Shown: in pieces, positions 1-9,452 of the stretch
Layout of the letters: each line of letters opens with the position of its first letter
Numbering within the stretch: the stretch's first letter is position 1
Assembly: GCF_014171475.1 (NCBI RefSeq)
Contig: NZ_CP048817.1
Location: forward strand, 744,001 to 808,000
DNA from: Sphingomonas sp. So64.6b
GTDB taxonomy: Bacteria > Pseudomonadota > Alphaproteobacteria > Sphingomonadales > Sphingomonadaceae
Direction: 5' to 3'
DNA: 64,000 bases
Notes under the pieces: generated by a model
The model's input: the letters and a program-made list of their open reading frames with translations, nothing else
What the model was told of the DNA's origin: nothing
The model's database searches: none
Position numbers and translations under genes: made by a program

Positions 1-1014
1 AACTGGACCGGCGACCCGCAGTTCGACGTGGCCGGCGCGATGGGCTGGTCGGAACAGATGTACCGCTTCATGAGCCGGTTCTTCGCCGACCCGAGCGAGC
101 CGCTCTACCACGTGTTCCTGCGGCACAGCGATGTGAACCCGGGCAATGGCGTCGCCGCGCCACATGCCTTTGTGCTGGCCTATGGCAACGGCACCACAGC
201 CGAGGGGGTCAAGACGATCCTTGGCCATGAGATGACGCACACCTGGACCACCGCCGATTTCGGGAAATGGTATGCCGAGGGCAATGCGGTCTATTATCAG
301 GCTCAGCTTCCATGGCGTGCGGGACTGATCCCGATCGACAAATACGTGCGCGACATCAACCTGACCGCCGCGCGCTACTATGCCAATAGCGCGATCAATG
401 CGCCCGACGCTGACATCGAATCCCGCTTCTGGTCCGACATGCGCTACAGCGTGCTCCCCTATGATCGCGGCGCACTGTATTTCGCCACGCTCAACAGCAT
501 GATCGGGCGGCATTCGAAGAACAAAAGGTCGATCGACGACCTGATCCGCGTGATGGTGGCGCGAGCGCGTGAAGATCAGCCGGTGACGGAACAGGCGTGG
601 CTCGAACTGCTCGGGCGCGAACTGGGCGAAAAAGGCCTGGGCTTCCACCGCGCGATGCTTGCCGGAAAGACGGTGATCCCCCCATCGGATGCGTTCGGTC
701 CGTGCTTCCGCCGCCTGCAAGGCAAGGTCCGCAGGTTCGATCTGGGTTTCGGCGGGCCGGAGGTCAAACGCACCACCGTGATCGAACTGCTGCGACCAGA
801 TTCCGCAGCCGCGCGAGCAGGGCTGCGCGACGGCGACAAAGTCGAGTTCAGGATGAGCACAGAAGGTGTGTTTCGCGATCCCGACCAGACCCTGACGGTG
901 CACGTGACGCGCGCGGGCAAGAGCTTTAACGTCACCTATTTGCCGCGAGGTGAGCCGGTCGTTTCGTATCGGTGGGAACGAAATCCCGCCGTTCCGGAGA
1001 GCAGCTGTCGGTAA
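1..1014 (+). CDS. M61-like metallopeptidase with PDZ domain (5' partial)
   Basis: The reading frame is open from the first base, so the N-terminus lies outside the window; 337 residues are present. A zinc-binding HEMTH motif is at residues 76-80 and a YAEG motif with the likely third ligand (E93) follows, as in glycyl aminopeptidases of family M61. The C-terminal ~100 residues resemble a PDZ domain (PDSAAARAGLRDGDKV). Family members are usually periplasmic or secreted aminopeptidases. The spacing between HExxH and the EG motif (12 residues) is shorter than I expect for M61, so the exact family is less certain than the metallopeptidase call. It ends about 120 bp before a sigma factor gene on the same strand and is probably not cotranscribed with the minus-strand TBDR locus. 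Confidence 0.75.
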   Translation, partial: NWTGDPQFDVAGAMGWSEQMYRFMSRFFADPSEPLYHVFLRHSDVNPGNGVAAPHAFVLAYGNGTTAEGVKTILGHEMTHTWTTADFGKWYAEGNAVYYQAQLPWRAGLIPIDKYVRDINLTAARYYANSAINAPDADIESRFWSDMRYSVLPYDRGALYFATLNSMIGRHSKNKRSIDDLIRVMVARAREDQPVTEQAWLELLGRELGEKGLGFHRAMLAGKTVIPPSDAFGPCFRRLQGKVRRFDLGFGGPEVKRTTVIELLRPDSAAARAGLRDGDKVEFRMSTEGVFRDPDQTLTVHVTRAGKSFNVTYLPRGEPVVSYRWERNPAVPESSCR

Positions 1015-1133
1015 GTCGCTCATTCACCGCCTTGCCGCAGAACGAATTTCACCGGATCGCTGATTTGTCTGCGGGTCGGCGTGTGACAGGCGTATTACAA
1101 AGTGATTGCCGTGGCACGACTAGCCTAAGGGGG

Positions 1134-1652
1134 ATGATGGTCCTGCAACCTGATCGTGACTCGGCAGCCGCACTGCTCAGCCGTCGGTTCCGGCCGGCGC
1201 TGATGGCGTTCTTCATGCGCCGGATTTACAATCATGCCGAAGCCGAAGACCTGACGCATGAAGTTCTGATGCGCGTGACCGAACGAGGCGCTTCGCTCGA
1301 CGAGTCGCGACCCGATGGCTATATCTTTCAAATCGCCACCAATCTGCTGCGCGACCGCGCCCGCCGCGCGCGGGTGCGAACGACTTATCAGCTTGGCCTG
1401 GGCGCCAATGAAGCGGACCGGATCGAAGAACTGGATCCCGAGCGCGTGCTCCAGGCGCGCCAGTCGCTCGCTTCGGTCGTCGCCGCGCTGAAAGAACTGC
1501 CGGAACGCACGCGTACCATTTTTATCCTGTTCCGTTTGGAGAATATGAAGCACCGCGAGATTGCCGACATGCTCGGCATCTCGATCCGGACAGTCGAGCA
1601 ACATGTCAGCCGGGCGAGTGTCAGCCTGCGCGCTCGGCTGGATGAGCGTTGA
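1134..1652 (+). CDS. ECF-family RNA polymerase sigma factor (FecI-like)
   Basis: The 172-residue product has region 2 (EAEDLTHEVLMRV, then DGYIFQIATNLLRDRARR) and region 4 (LPERTRTIFILFR followed by the helix-turn-helix REIADMLGISIRTVEQHVSRA), with the short two-domain build of ECF sigma factors. Two ATG codons are possible (1134 and 1137) just after an AAGGGGG ribosome binding site; the second has the better spacing. The matching FecR anti-sigma factor is encoded convergently downstream, and an STN-domain TBDR lies beyond it on the minus strand, so this is probably the sigma factor freed when that receptor is occupied. Convergent fecI/fecR is unusual, because these genes normally form one operon. 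Confidence 0.88.
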   Translation: MMVLQPDRDSAAALLSRRFRPALMAFFMRRIYNHAEAEDLTHEVLMRVTERGASLDESRPDGYIFQIATNLLRDRARRARVRTTYQLGLGANEADRIEELDPERVLQARQSLASVVAALKELPERTRTIFILFRLENMKHREIADMLGISIRTVEQHVSRASVSLRARLDER

Positions 1653-2093
1653 GTCGTTATTGATCGTCATGTGAAAGAGCAGGGCGGCCGTCTGAAGTGC
1701 CGTCGGGCGCGGTACTAGCGATTGAAAGGGCGAGGTTGAATCGGTGCAATGCCACCGCCTGAAGCCTGCCCGTATCTGGTGTGGTACAGCCGGGAGGCCA
1801 AATTCCCGCAGCTACGGGAAGTTCTGCGGGATAACGCTTTTTTTGGGTGCTGCGGGAATCTACGGGAAAAACTGCGGGAAAACCGGCACGCCCGCACGTG
1901 AATTTTGCGAGCGCTTTACGGGAATATCGGGAAATGGCGTGGGCGGCAGTCATGGTCCGTGCGGTTCCGAGTCAGCTGATTCAAATGGTCGGTCGGATCG
2001 CCTTTACGTGACGCAAGGCAACACCGCCTGAAAGCACATATGACGATACCGGAACGCGATCTGAATCGAGCCCGCGAGCTAGTGCCGACAGCC
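1653..2093. other. Intergenic region between convergent sigma and fecR genes
   Basis: No convincing gene is seen. Short open frames here have no recognisable domain. The stretch holds a cluster of CGGGAA-type hexamers (separate entry) and no clear rho-independent terminator. Confidence 0.5.
1815..1933 (+). repeat. Cluster of degenerate CGGGAA repeats
   Basis: Seven copies of CGGGA(A/T) lie at 1815, 1827, 1853, 1863, 1875, 1919 and 1928, several about 10-12 bp apart (pattern roughly TNCGGGAA). The reverse element TTCCCGC is at 1803. This could be a decayed coding repeat or a protein-binding array. Confidence 0.45.
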
Positions 2094-3134
2094 CTAACGC
2101 GCCAGGGATAGCGTCGTTGTGCGATCGTTCTTGCGCGCATGGACGCCGAACGCCGCCAAGCCCTGGATCAACGCCTCATTGTCGCCTGCGTGGAATACGC
2201 CCGAAATGCGCAAGTCACCCGTACGCGGCCCATCGATCGTCAGCTTGTTGTCCGCAAAGCGGTTCATCCGCTCAGTGACCGCCTGGAGGGGCTCGTCGAC
2301 GAACACCATCTGCCCCCCTTCCCAACGCAATGTCTGCACCGGATCGATTTCCGAAACATGCACCGCAGCCGGGGCCGCCGACGCGACCAGCCCGGCCGGC
2401 ATCACAAGCTCGCTGCCCGGCTGAAGCGCACGCTCAGCCAGAACCGGCGCCTCGTTTCGGCGCGGGGCGACGGATACTGCGCGCGATTCATCGCCGACCT
2501 TCTCCAGCACCGCGACATGGCCTTCATACAGGATCACGCGCACCGCGACCTTCATCCGTTCGACGCTGAACGCCGTTCCGGTGGCGACCACGACCTTATC
2601 GCCGGCAGTGACCGAAAAGGGCCGCAACGCATCCTTGGCGACGTCGAACTTGGCACGGCCGTGCTCGAGCCATAACTCGCGACTCTTGCGGCCGAAGCTG
2701 ACCGCGACCGCGCTGTCGCCATCGAGCGAAATCTTCGATCCATCGGCCAGGACAACCACGCGTCGTTCACCAACGCCTGTCTCGTACAGGGTCGGCTGCA
2801 GCCAGTTCCATATGCCGGCACCCATGAGCGTGAGGACCAGAGTCGCGGCGAGGCAAGCCTGCAGCATGCCGGCACTGCGCCAGAATCGCGTGCGCGGCGC
2901 CGCACGATTGGCGGACGCCATCGCAGCTTGCCGCATCTCCATGATCGGCGCGCTTGTCGCATATGCCTCGACCGAGCGCCACGCGTCGACGATCTCCTCC
3001 AGAACCTGCGCGTTGCGCGGATCCTCGGCCATCCATGCTTCGAACTCCGCCTGGCGATTGACGGGCAATCTCCCGTCCGCCAGGCGAGCGGCCCAGACGG
3101 CGGCGCTTTCCGCGCGAGCCACGGCCTCACTCAC
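2094..3134 (-). CDS. FecR-family anti-sigma factor
   Basis: The 346-residue product has the FecR layout. An N-terminal cytoplasmic DUF4880-type domain carries AEFEAWMAEDPRNAQVLEE. One transmembrane helix follows at about residues 88-112 (LAATLVLTLMGAGIWNWLQ). The periplasmic FecR domain includes VVLADGSKISLDGDSAVAVS and GRAKFDV. A C-terminal segment (GDLRISGVFHAGDNEALIQG) is expected to contact the STN domain of the receptor. It is read in the same direction as the CapA and TBDR genes upstream, separated by about 96 bp, and convergently with its likely sigma factor partner. A GGAG ribosome binding site precedes the ATG at 3134. Confidence 0.9.
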   Translation of the reverse strand: MSEAVARAESAAVWAARLADGRLPVNRQAEFEAWMAEDPRNAQVLEEIVDAWRSVEAYATSAPIMEMRQAAMASANRAAPRTRFWRSAGMLQACLAATLVLTLMGAGIWNWLQPTLYETGVGERRVVVLADGSKISLDGDSAVAVSFGRKSRELWLEHGRAKFDVAKDALRPFSVTAGDKVVVATGTAFSVERMKVAVRVILYEGHVAVLEKVGDESRAVSVAPRRNEAPVLAERALQPGSELVMPAGLVASAAPAAVHVSEIDPVQTLRWEGGQMVFVDEPLQAVTERMNRFADNKLTIDGPRTGDLRISGVFHAGDNEALIQGLAAFGVHARKNDRTTTLSLAR

Positions 3135-3230
3135 TCATTATCTCCAATCGCATATTGGCCAAGATCGAATCGCACAGGTCCGCTCCAGCCAATGGGCATA
3201 TCACCTAATACGGCCAGCCTTGAAGAATCC

Positions 3231-4685
3231 TCATTCCTTATGGATCATGCCAAGCCGGATCACACCGGTTGTGCCTTCAATCTCGATCTTGGTGCCGAGC
3301 AGGGCCGACTCTCGCTGCAGCATGGCCAGGATGCGGCGAGCGTTTTCCGGGTCGGCGAGATGCGGGTTGCCGCGCCGGGTGCGATCATAGGTATTGCCGA
3401 CATCGAGCGGATAGAGCCGGATCAACACCGGCTTGCCGTCCCTGAATTCGGTGCTGGCGACCATGCCGTCGTACCAGCTTGCCGGATTGCCGCCGCGGCG
3501 TACCGATTGTTCGGGCGGTTCGGGCGGCGGCGCTTTGCCGGTCGCGTCGGGGAACACCTGGAAAGCGGTTTCCTGAAGCGCCTTGATCTCCCCTTTGATG
3601 AAGAACACGCCCATGCCGTAGAAGATCGGCTGGCCCTTGTAGATTTCGATCCCGCGCAACGAGTGCGGGCCGCCGCCCATCACCACATCCGCGCCGGCAT
3701 CGACCACATCGTGAAACAGCTTGATCAGGAAATCCGGCGGCGCGGGCGTATCGTCGTCGAAACCGGTCGGGCTTTCATGCGCATGGATGGTGAAGACCAG
3801 CAGGTCGGCGGCGTCCTTGCCGTCGCGCACCGCCTTGAGCAGCGCGGCATGGTCATAAAGATCCATGTCGTAATGCAGGCCGCTCTTGTCGGAGAGCCGG
3901 TAGATTTGGTCGCCCAGCGTCACCTCGGTAGAATCGGCGGGCGGCGCCGGGGCGAGCGTCGATGCGAGCTCGGTCGCCAGCTTGCGCACCATGGCCATTT
4001 GCGCGGGCGTGATGAGGATGATCTTGCGCGTGCGCAAAGTGCTGATGCCTGGCCGCGCCGGAACTTCGCCCATCGGATCGTTCGCCGTCGCATTGGGCTT
4101 GAAGCTGGAAGCAACCGAAACGAGCGCCACGCGCGCCTTCGGCGTGGTCAGGATGCCCGCGCGACGGGCTTGTTCGAGGCTCGCTCCGCCGCCCGAGTGG
4201 ACCATGCCCGCCGCGTCGAGCAGCCGCCGCGTTTCGAGCAAGCCTTCCGGCCCCCAGTCGAACGAGTGATTATTGGCGACCGAAACCATGTCCACGCCCA
4301 TCGCGCGCATGTCCTTCGCGAGCGTCGCCTCACCCCAGAGCTGGCCCGGCCCATAAGCTTCGCCCTTGAAGGTCTTCAAATCCATGAAGACACCTTCCTG
4401 GTTGCCAATCGTCACATCGCCCGAACGGACGATGGCGAGCACTTTCTGGAATTCCGGATTGGCGTTGTCCGCCATCGGATGCGAATAAAGCAGATCGCCG
4501 ATCGAGATCAGGTCGAAATCGCCATGCGTCACCCCGGCCTTGCGCGGCGCGCGCAGCATCTCGTCCGGGTCCTTGGACGGCATGGCTCTTGACTGGCCGG
4601 AACCATCTTGCGCCCAAAGCGGCGGTGTGGCGACCGTGAGCAGCAAGGCAGCAATTGTCGCTCCGGCCCTGGCTGATAGGCTCAT
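3231..4685 (-). CDS. CapA-family protein, copy 1
   Basis: This 484-residue exported protein belongs to the CapA/PgsA family (bacterial capsule synthesis, PGA_cap fold), related to metallophosphoesterases. Family features seen are SIGDLLYSHPM, GNQEGVF, SVANNHSFDWG, FTIHAHES and GGGPHSLRGIEIY, followed by a lipid-like YGMGVFFI strand. I chose the ATG at 4685 because AGGAAA lies six bases upstream and a clean signal peptide follows, cleaved near LWAQ; an earlier ATG at 4718 overlaps the upstream gene as ATGA. It closely resembles the neighbouring CapA protein along its whole length, so the pair is a tandem duplication. Its actual substrate is unknown; capsule synthesis is only a family-level inference, and context suggests handling of a TBDR substrate. 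Confidence 0.82.
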   Translation of the reverse strand: MSLSARAGATIAALLLTVATPPLWAQDGSGQSRAMPSKDPDEMLRAPRKAGVTHGDFDLISIGDLLYSHPMADNANPEFQKVLAIVRSGDVTIGNQEGVFMDLKTFKGEAYGPGQLWGEATLAKDMRAMGVDMVSVANNHSFDWGPEGLLETRRLLDAAGMVHSGGGASLEQARRAGILTTPKARVALVSVASSFKPNATANDPMGEVPARPGISTLRTRKIILITPAQMAMVRKLATELASTLAPAPPADSTEVTLGDQIYRLSDKSGLHYDMDLYDHAALLKAVRDGKDAADLLVFTIHAHESPTGFDDDTPAPPDFLIKLFHDVVDAGADVVMGGGPHSLRGIEIYKGQPIFYGMGVFFIKGEIKALQETAFQVFPDATGKAPPPEPPEQSVRRGGNPASWYDGMVASTEFRDGKPVLIRLYPLDVGNTYDRTRRGNPHLADPENARRILAMLQRESALLGTKIEIEGTTGVIRLGMIHKE

Positions 4686-4714
4686 TCTTGCTTTCCTCTG
4701 CTCAAAACCGGGCA

Positions 4715-6139
4715 TCATGGAATCCGGATCAACCCGACATCGCCCTCGATCGTGATGCGCGTGCCGAACCGCACCGAATCCTCCTGAAGTTTTTTCAGGA
4801 TGCGCTGTGCGTTGGCCCCGCTTGCGCGGTGCGGAATACCGCGCCGGGACGGCACGCTTCCCTCATTCATCAGGTCGATCGGGTAAAGACGGACGCGTCG
4901 CGCGCGACCGCCATCGAAGTCGGTGACGGCAAGCACGCTGTCGAACCAGCTTCGCGGGCTGTTCGGGCGTGGGTCAGGCATCTCTGCCTGTAACGGCGGA
5001 AAAGCTCGAAAAACGGTTTCCTGCAACGCCTTGATATCGGCTTTGAACAAGAAGATGCCCAGGCCGTAGAGGATCGGCCGTCCCTTATATATCTCGACCC
5101 CACGCAGGGCGTGCGGGCCGCCGCCCATTACCATATCGGCCCCTGCGTCCACGGCGTCGTGGAACAGGCGGATGAGGAAATCGGGCGGCTCGGGCGTGTC
5201 GTCGTCGACGCCGGTCGCGCTTTCGTGTGCGTGGATCGTGAACGCCACCAGCCCCGCGCGCTCCTTCGCCTCGCGGACGCTCTTGAGCAATCCGGCATGG
5301 TCATACAGGTCCATGTCGTAATGCAGGCCCTTGCGATCCGAGAGCCGATAGGTGCGTTCGCCGAAGCTTATCTCGATCGCGTCGGCGGCCGGCGCGGGAT
5401 CAAGTGGCGAGGCGAGTTCGGTAGCCAGACGCCTGACCGTCGCGAGCTGGCCGGCATTTACCAGTATGATCGAGTTGGTGCGCAAGGCATTGATTCCCGG
5501 GCGTGCAGGCGTCTCCCCCTCCGGATAGGCGTCGTTCGCACCGGCATTCACTTTGAAAGTCGATGCGGTGGCGACCAGCCCGACCACGCCCTTTGGTGTG
5601 TTCAACAGGCCGGCGCTGCGCGCGTGCGTCAACGTCGGACCGCTCCCGGCATGAGTCACACCTGCTGCGTCGAGCAAACGGAGGGTTTCCATCAACCCTT
5701 TCGATCCGAAATCTGTCGCGTGATTGCCCGCGACCGACACCATGTCGATGCCGAGTGCCTTGATATCCGCCGGGAGCGTGCCCTCGCCCCACAACTGCCC
5801 ATGACCATAAGCCTCGCCACGGAATGTGGCGAGATCGATGAACACGCCTTCCTGGTTGGCGATCGCGACATCGCCCGAGCGGAGCAGCGCGAGAACCTTG
5901 CGGAATTCGGGATCGTCGACCGCCGCGAGCGGGTGGGCGTAAAGAACGTCGCCGACCGACACCACGCTGAACGGCGCCTTGATCGTCATCGGCTTTGGTG
6001 ACGTATTGAGGAATTCGCCGGGGTCTTTCGAAGGCTCGGAGGCCTGCGCACGGGCGGCCGGCGTAATGACCGCGGTCGCGGCCAATGCCAGCGCCAGGGG
6101 GAAGAGACGCTTGGCCAAGTCTCGCACGATCGTCTCCAT
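4715..6139 (-). CDS. CapA-family protein, copy 2
   Basis: A 474-residue paralogue of the next gene downstream, with the same motifs: SVGDVLYAHPL, NQEGVFIDL, SVAGNHATDFG, FTIHAHESATG and GGGPHALRGVEIY. The N-terminus from the ATG at 6139 gives a signal peptide (LALALAATAVITPAARAQA); an ATG two codons earlier (6145) is equally possible. It begins just after the TBDR stop and its own stop codon overlaps an ATG for copy 1 (ATGA), so the TBDR and both CapA genes form one transcription unit. In copy 2 the ANNH of copy 1 reads AGNH, keeping the His. Confidence 0.82.
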   Translation of the reverse strand: METIVRDLAKRLFPLALALAATAVITPAARAQASEPSKDPGEFLNTSPKPMTIKAPFSVVSVGDVLYAHPLAAVDDPEFRKVLALLRSGDVAIANQEGVFIDLATFRGEAYGHGQLWGEGTLPADIKALGIDMVSVAGNHATDFGSKGLMETLRLLDAAGVTHAGSGPTLTHARSAGLLNTPKGVVGLVATASTFKVNAGANDAYPEGETPARPGINALRTNSIILVNAGQLATVRRLATELASPLDPAPAADAIEISFGERTYRLSDRKGLHYDMDLYDHAGLLKSVREAKERAGLVAFTIHAHESATGVDDDTPEPPDFLIRLFHDAVDAGADMVMGGGPHALRGVEIYKGRPILYGLGIFLFKADIKALQETVFRAFPPLQAEMPDPRPNSPRSWFDSVLAVTDFDGGRARRVRLYPIDLMNEGSVPSRRGIPHRASGANAQRILKKLQEDSVRFGTRITIEGDVGLIRIP

Positions 6140-6194
6140 AAACATCTGGATAGTCTTTGCGGGTGCGGCGCCCTGGGACGCCGCACCCGAGGCC

Positions 6195-9100
6195 TCAGCG
6201 GAACCGCATCTTCGCGCCGACGAAGAACTGGCGGCCATAGATGTCACCATAGCTGCGCGTCGGGAACGACGGCCCTTCGTTGGTGAAATTGTTGACGCCG
6301 GCCCGCAGCGTCAGCTTGGGCAGCTCATATTGCACCGAGATGGTGTGCCGGTAATTGGCCGACACGACTGGGATCGGATCGTTCTCGATCGTCGCGCCCA
6401 CCGCATGAAGCTGAGCTGGCAGGTAATAAAGCTGGTAGAACAGCTTGAGCGGACCCTTGGTGTAGTTGACGTCGAGCCGGCCGCGCCAATCGGGATTCTG
6501 CACCGTGCCCTGCGATTCCGTTGCATTGAACCCGGTGGTGTCGGTCAGCGCCAGGCTGGTATGAGTCGCCTCGACGTTGAATTCGAGCTTGCCGAGATCA
6601 CTGGAAAAGATGCGGTCCAGCGGCAGCACGTAGTTCAGATTATAGACCTCGCCATGATATTTGACGATCGCGGCGTTGAACGTGGTCTGTTTCGCAGCGA
6701 CGACATAGCCCTGAGCATTTCGCGTGAACTGGTTGCAGGCGTCGTTCGGATAGTTGGTCGAATCGAAACAAACCGACAGGAAGTTCGCCGGGCTGAAGGC
6801 GGTGAGACCGTCCTGCAGATGCACTTCGATGCGATCAGCAGTGAAGGTCAGTCCCGGTATGAAATCCGGCTGAAACACGACACCATAGCTCAACGTATTC
6901 GAAATTTCGTTCTTCAAATCCTTGTTGCCGCCGGTGGCCACCATGGCGAGCGACGTATCTTCGGCCGGATCCTGGAAAGCGGCGAGCGGGCCATAATCGG
7001 GATTTGCGGCGAACAGCGCCTGGCAATTGCGCAGCCGCGTGGCGGTGTCCGGGCCACTGGTGATGTTATCCGCGTCGCACGGATCGCGGCCGATCGGGAA
7101 CGGACTGGTGCTGACCGGCGCGAAGAGCTGATCGAGCGACGGCGCACGGAAGTTGCGGCTGCGCGATCCGCGGAACGTCACACCAAAGCCGGTATCCCAG
7201 CGAAGGCCGGCGCCCCATACTTTCGCCTTGCCAGCAATCGAATTGTCGACATAACGGAACGATCCGTCGGCCACCAACGCCTTGACCCCGGGCAAGGTGA
7301 AATCTTCACCGATGATCGGGACCAGCAATTCCGCCGAAACCTCGTCGGTGTTAAAACCACCGCCGGTGGGGACCGAAGCACAGCAATTGAACGTCAGTCC
7401 GAGCTGATCCGCTTCATAGGGCGTCAGGCGGGCGGTTTCCCGGCGATGCTCATAGGCCAGGCTGAACTTCGCCTTGCCGCCGGGCAGCGACAGGAGATCG
7501 CCGCCGAATGTCGCCAGGTAATCGTCCTGTACGTTCTTGTAGCGCTCACCCGACAACACGGTGACATAGGCCAGGGCCGCGTCAGAGGGCCTGACATCGC
7601 CGAACGGGCTGAATGGTATACAGGCAGCATCGTTGTTAGTCTGATCGGCATCGGCATTGATGCTGCAGACGATCTGGCCGGCACCGTTACGCACCGCGGC
7701 GAGTGCGTTGTTGAGATGCGTGCCGTAGGGCGCCCAGACTTCGGCAAAGCCGGTGGTCTGGCCGCGACTAGCCGTCAGACTCCAGTAGAATGAGCGGTCG
7801 GCGGCCTGGAAATCGCCTTCCAGCCCGACCAGTGCACGCCAGGTGTCGCGCTGGCTCGGACGGTTGCGGCTCGGCAGGATATCCATGAAGCGGGACAGAA
7901 GGAGATCGCCACCAGAAGCAAAAATCGGACTGATCGCATCGAGCCTGGCAATTGCCGCCGGCGTGAGGAAAGGATTGGTGCGATTGAACGGGATCAGGCC
8001 CGAACCGCTTTCATAATCATTGAAAAACGCGCGAAAGATCGACTGGGTGCCGTAGGGATCAGTGCCCTTTTCGCGGCCATAAACGAACTCGCCGATCGCG
8101 CGGACGCCGCTCGTGATGTCGAAATGACCGGTGACGGTGCCGGTGTAGCGCTCGACGCCCGTTCCGAGGCTGGATACCTCGCGCCAGTCTGCGCCATCCC
8201 CGCCGCTCGCGGTCGCATCGCCTCCGGTGAAGGCTCCGCGGTTAAATGGAATGACCTGGCTGCCATCAGCGGAAAACTGATAATACCTGTTTTGGTTGTT
8301 GATGTTTGAGGACGAGAAGAACGGCGGATTGGGACTGGGTTGGTAAAGTACACCATTGCGATTGTACAAACGGTAGCGCGCATTGGTGATATAGATCCGA
8401 TTGGGAATGCCGTCGTTCGGGCCGGTATCCAGCGGATTGGTCACCAGAAACGGCGCCTGATCGGTCCAGGGTCGGTCGAATTCGGTCAGCGGCTCGGTCT
8501 TCGAATATTCCATGTTGACCGCGATGTTGCCGCGACCTTCGGCGAAATTCTGTCCCGCCGTCAGCCGTACATAGGGGCGCCAATCGTCGCCGAACGTGCT
8601 GATCGAATTCTGCAGATCGATTTCCAGCCCCTGGAAATCCTTTTTGAGCACATAGTTGACCACGCCCGCGATCGCGTCGGAGCCATAGACCGCGGCGCCA
8701 CCGGCCTGGACGATATCGATCCGGTCGATCAATCCGGCGGGAATGACGTTGGTGTCGACCGCGCGGTCGCCCAGGCCGGATGCCGATGCAACCATGCGGC
8801 GACCGTTGACGAGAGTCAGCGTGCGTCCAGCACCGAGGTTGAACAGATTGGGATAGGTCTGACCGGGACCCGATGGAAAGCCTTGCGATATCGTGATCGG
8901 CAGGTCGGGAACGTTCGACGTGATATCGTTCAACATCTGACCGGCCGTGACATAACCGCGATCGGTGAGGTCCTGCCCGCGCACCACCGTCACCGGCGCC
9001 GATGTATCGGTCGCCGCCTTGCGGATGCGCGACCCGGTGACGACGATGTCAGTGCCCCCGGGCTGGGCGTCCGCTTCTTCGGTTTCGCCTACGTTTGGGT

Positions 9101-9452
9101 CCGTCTGACCGGCCGCTTCACCGACAACGGCATTTTCACCGAGCACGTACATGCCGGCCGGCGTCTGACGCACCGGCAGACCGGTACCGAGCAACAGCTT
9201 ATGCAAGGCATCCGCGGCCGAGTAGCGGCCGACGAGCGAAACATGTGGCTTTCCGGCGACCGATTTCTCCAGGAAGATGACCTGCAGGTTGGTTGTCTGA
9301 CTGAATTGCCTCAGCGCACTACCCAGGCTCTGCCTGGGGATATTGAACGTGTAAGTCTTTTCCTGCGCATGAGCCGGCGACGCCGCCAGCAGCGATATCG
9401 GCGCGGTAGCCGCAAAAAGTGCGGCGAGTTTGATCGACTTCCAGTTGCTCAT
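6195..9452 (-). CDS. TonB-dependent receptor with N-terminal STN signalling domain
   Basis: The 1085-residue outer membrane receptor begins with a signal peptide ending SPAHAQ. Residues about 31-120 form a secretin/TonB short N-terminal domain (RQSLGSALRQFSQTTNLQV, then SAADALHKLLLGTGLPVR), which signals to FecR. The plug domain (IVVTGSRIRKAATDTSAPV, VQAGGAAVYGSDAIAGVVNY) and a large beta-barrel follow, ending in an aromatic/Arg terminus (FFVGAKMRFR). The plug sequence (TLVNGRRMVASAS) is of the sphingomonad/xanthomonad large-receptor type, often used for oligosaccharides, peptides or complexes rather than only iron. The cargo cannot be told from sequence. It is the first gene of a unit containing two CapA proteins and FecR. 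Confidence 0.92.
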   Translation of the reverse strand: MSNWKSIKLAALFAATAPISLLAASPAHAQEKTYTFNIPRQSLGSALRQFSQTTNLQVIFLEKSVAGKPHVSLVGRYSAADALHKLLLGTGLPVRQTPAGMYVLGENAVVGEAAGQTDPNVGETEEADAQPGGTDIVVTGSRIRKAATDTSAPVTVVRGQDLTDRGYVTAGQMLNDITSNVPDLPITISQGFPSGPGQTYPNLFNLGAGRTLTLVNGRRMVASASGLGDRAVDTNVIPAGLIDRIDIVQAGGAAVYGSDAIAGVVNYVLKKDFQGLEIDLQNSISTFGDDWRPYVRLTAGQNFAEGRGNIAVNMEYSKTEPLTEFDRPWTDQAPFLVTNPLDTGPNDGIPNRIYITNARYRLYNRNGVLYQPSPNPPFFSSSNINNQNRYYQFSADGSQVIPFNRGAFTGGDATASGGDGADWREVSSLGTGVERYTGTVTGHFDITSGVRAIGEFVYGREKGTDPYGTQSIFRAFFNDYESGSGLIPFNRTNPFLTPAAIARLDAISPIFASGGDLLLSRFMDILPSRNRPSQRDTWRALVGLEGDFQAADRSFYWSLTASRGQTTGFAEVWAPYGTHLNNALAAVRNGAGQIVCSINADADQTNNDAACIPFSPFGDVRPSDAALAYVTVLSGERYKNVQDDYLATFGGDLLSLPGGKAKFSLAYEHRRETARLTPYEADQLGLTFNCCASVPTGGGFNTDEVSAELLVPIIGEDFTLPGVKALVADGSFRYVDNSIAGKAKVWGAGLRWDTGFGVTFRGSRSRNFRAPSLDQLFAPVSTSPFPIGRDPCDADNITSGPDTATRLRNCQALFAANPDYGPLAAFQDPAEDTSLAMVATGGNKDLKNEISNTLSYGVVFQPDFIPGLTFTADRIEVHLQDGLTAFSPANFLSVCFDSTNYPNDACNQFTRNAQGYVVAAKQTTFNAAIVKYHGEVYNLNYVLPLDRIFSSDLGKLEFNVEATHTSLALTDTTGFNATESQGTVQNPDWRGRLDVNYTKGPLKLFYQLYYLPAQLHAVGATIENDPIPVVSANYRHTISVQYELPKLTLRAGVNNFTNEGPSFPTRSYGDIYGRQFFVGAKMRFR

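Noticed and set aside
1744..2031. 95-residue frame across the CGGGAA repeats
   Set aside because: Cys/Gly-rich sequence arises from the repeats; no start signal or family.
2928..4592. Long plus-strand open frame antisense to CapA and fecR genes
   Set aside because: It mirrors two well-supported genes and is rich in Arg/His without recognisable domains, as expected from high-GC antisense frames.
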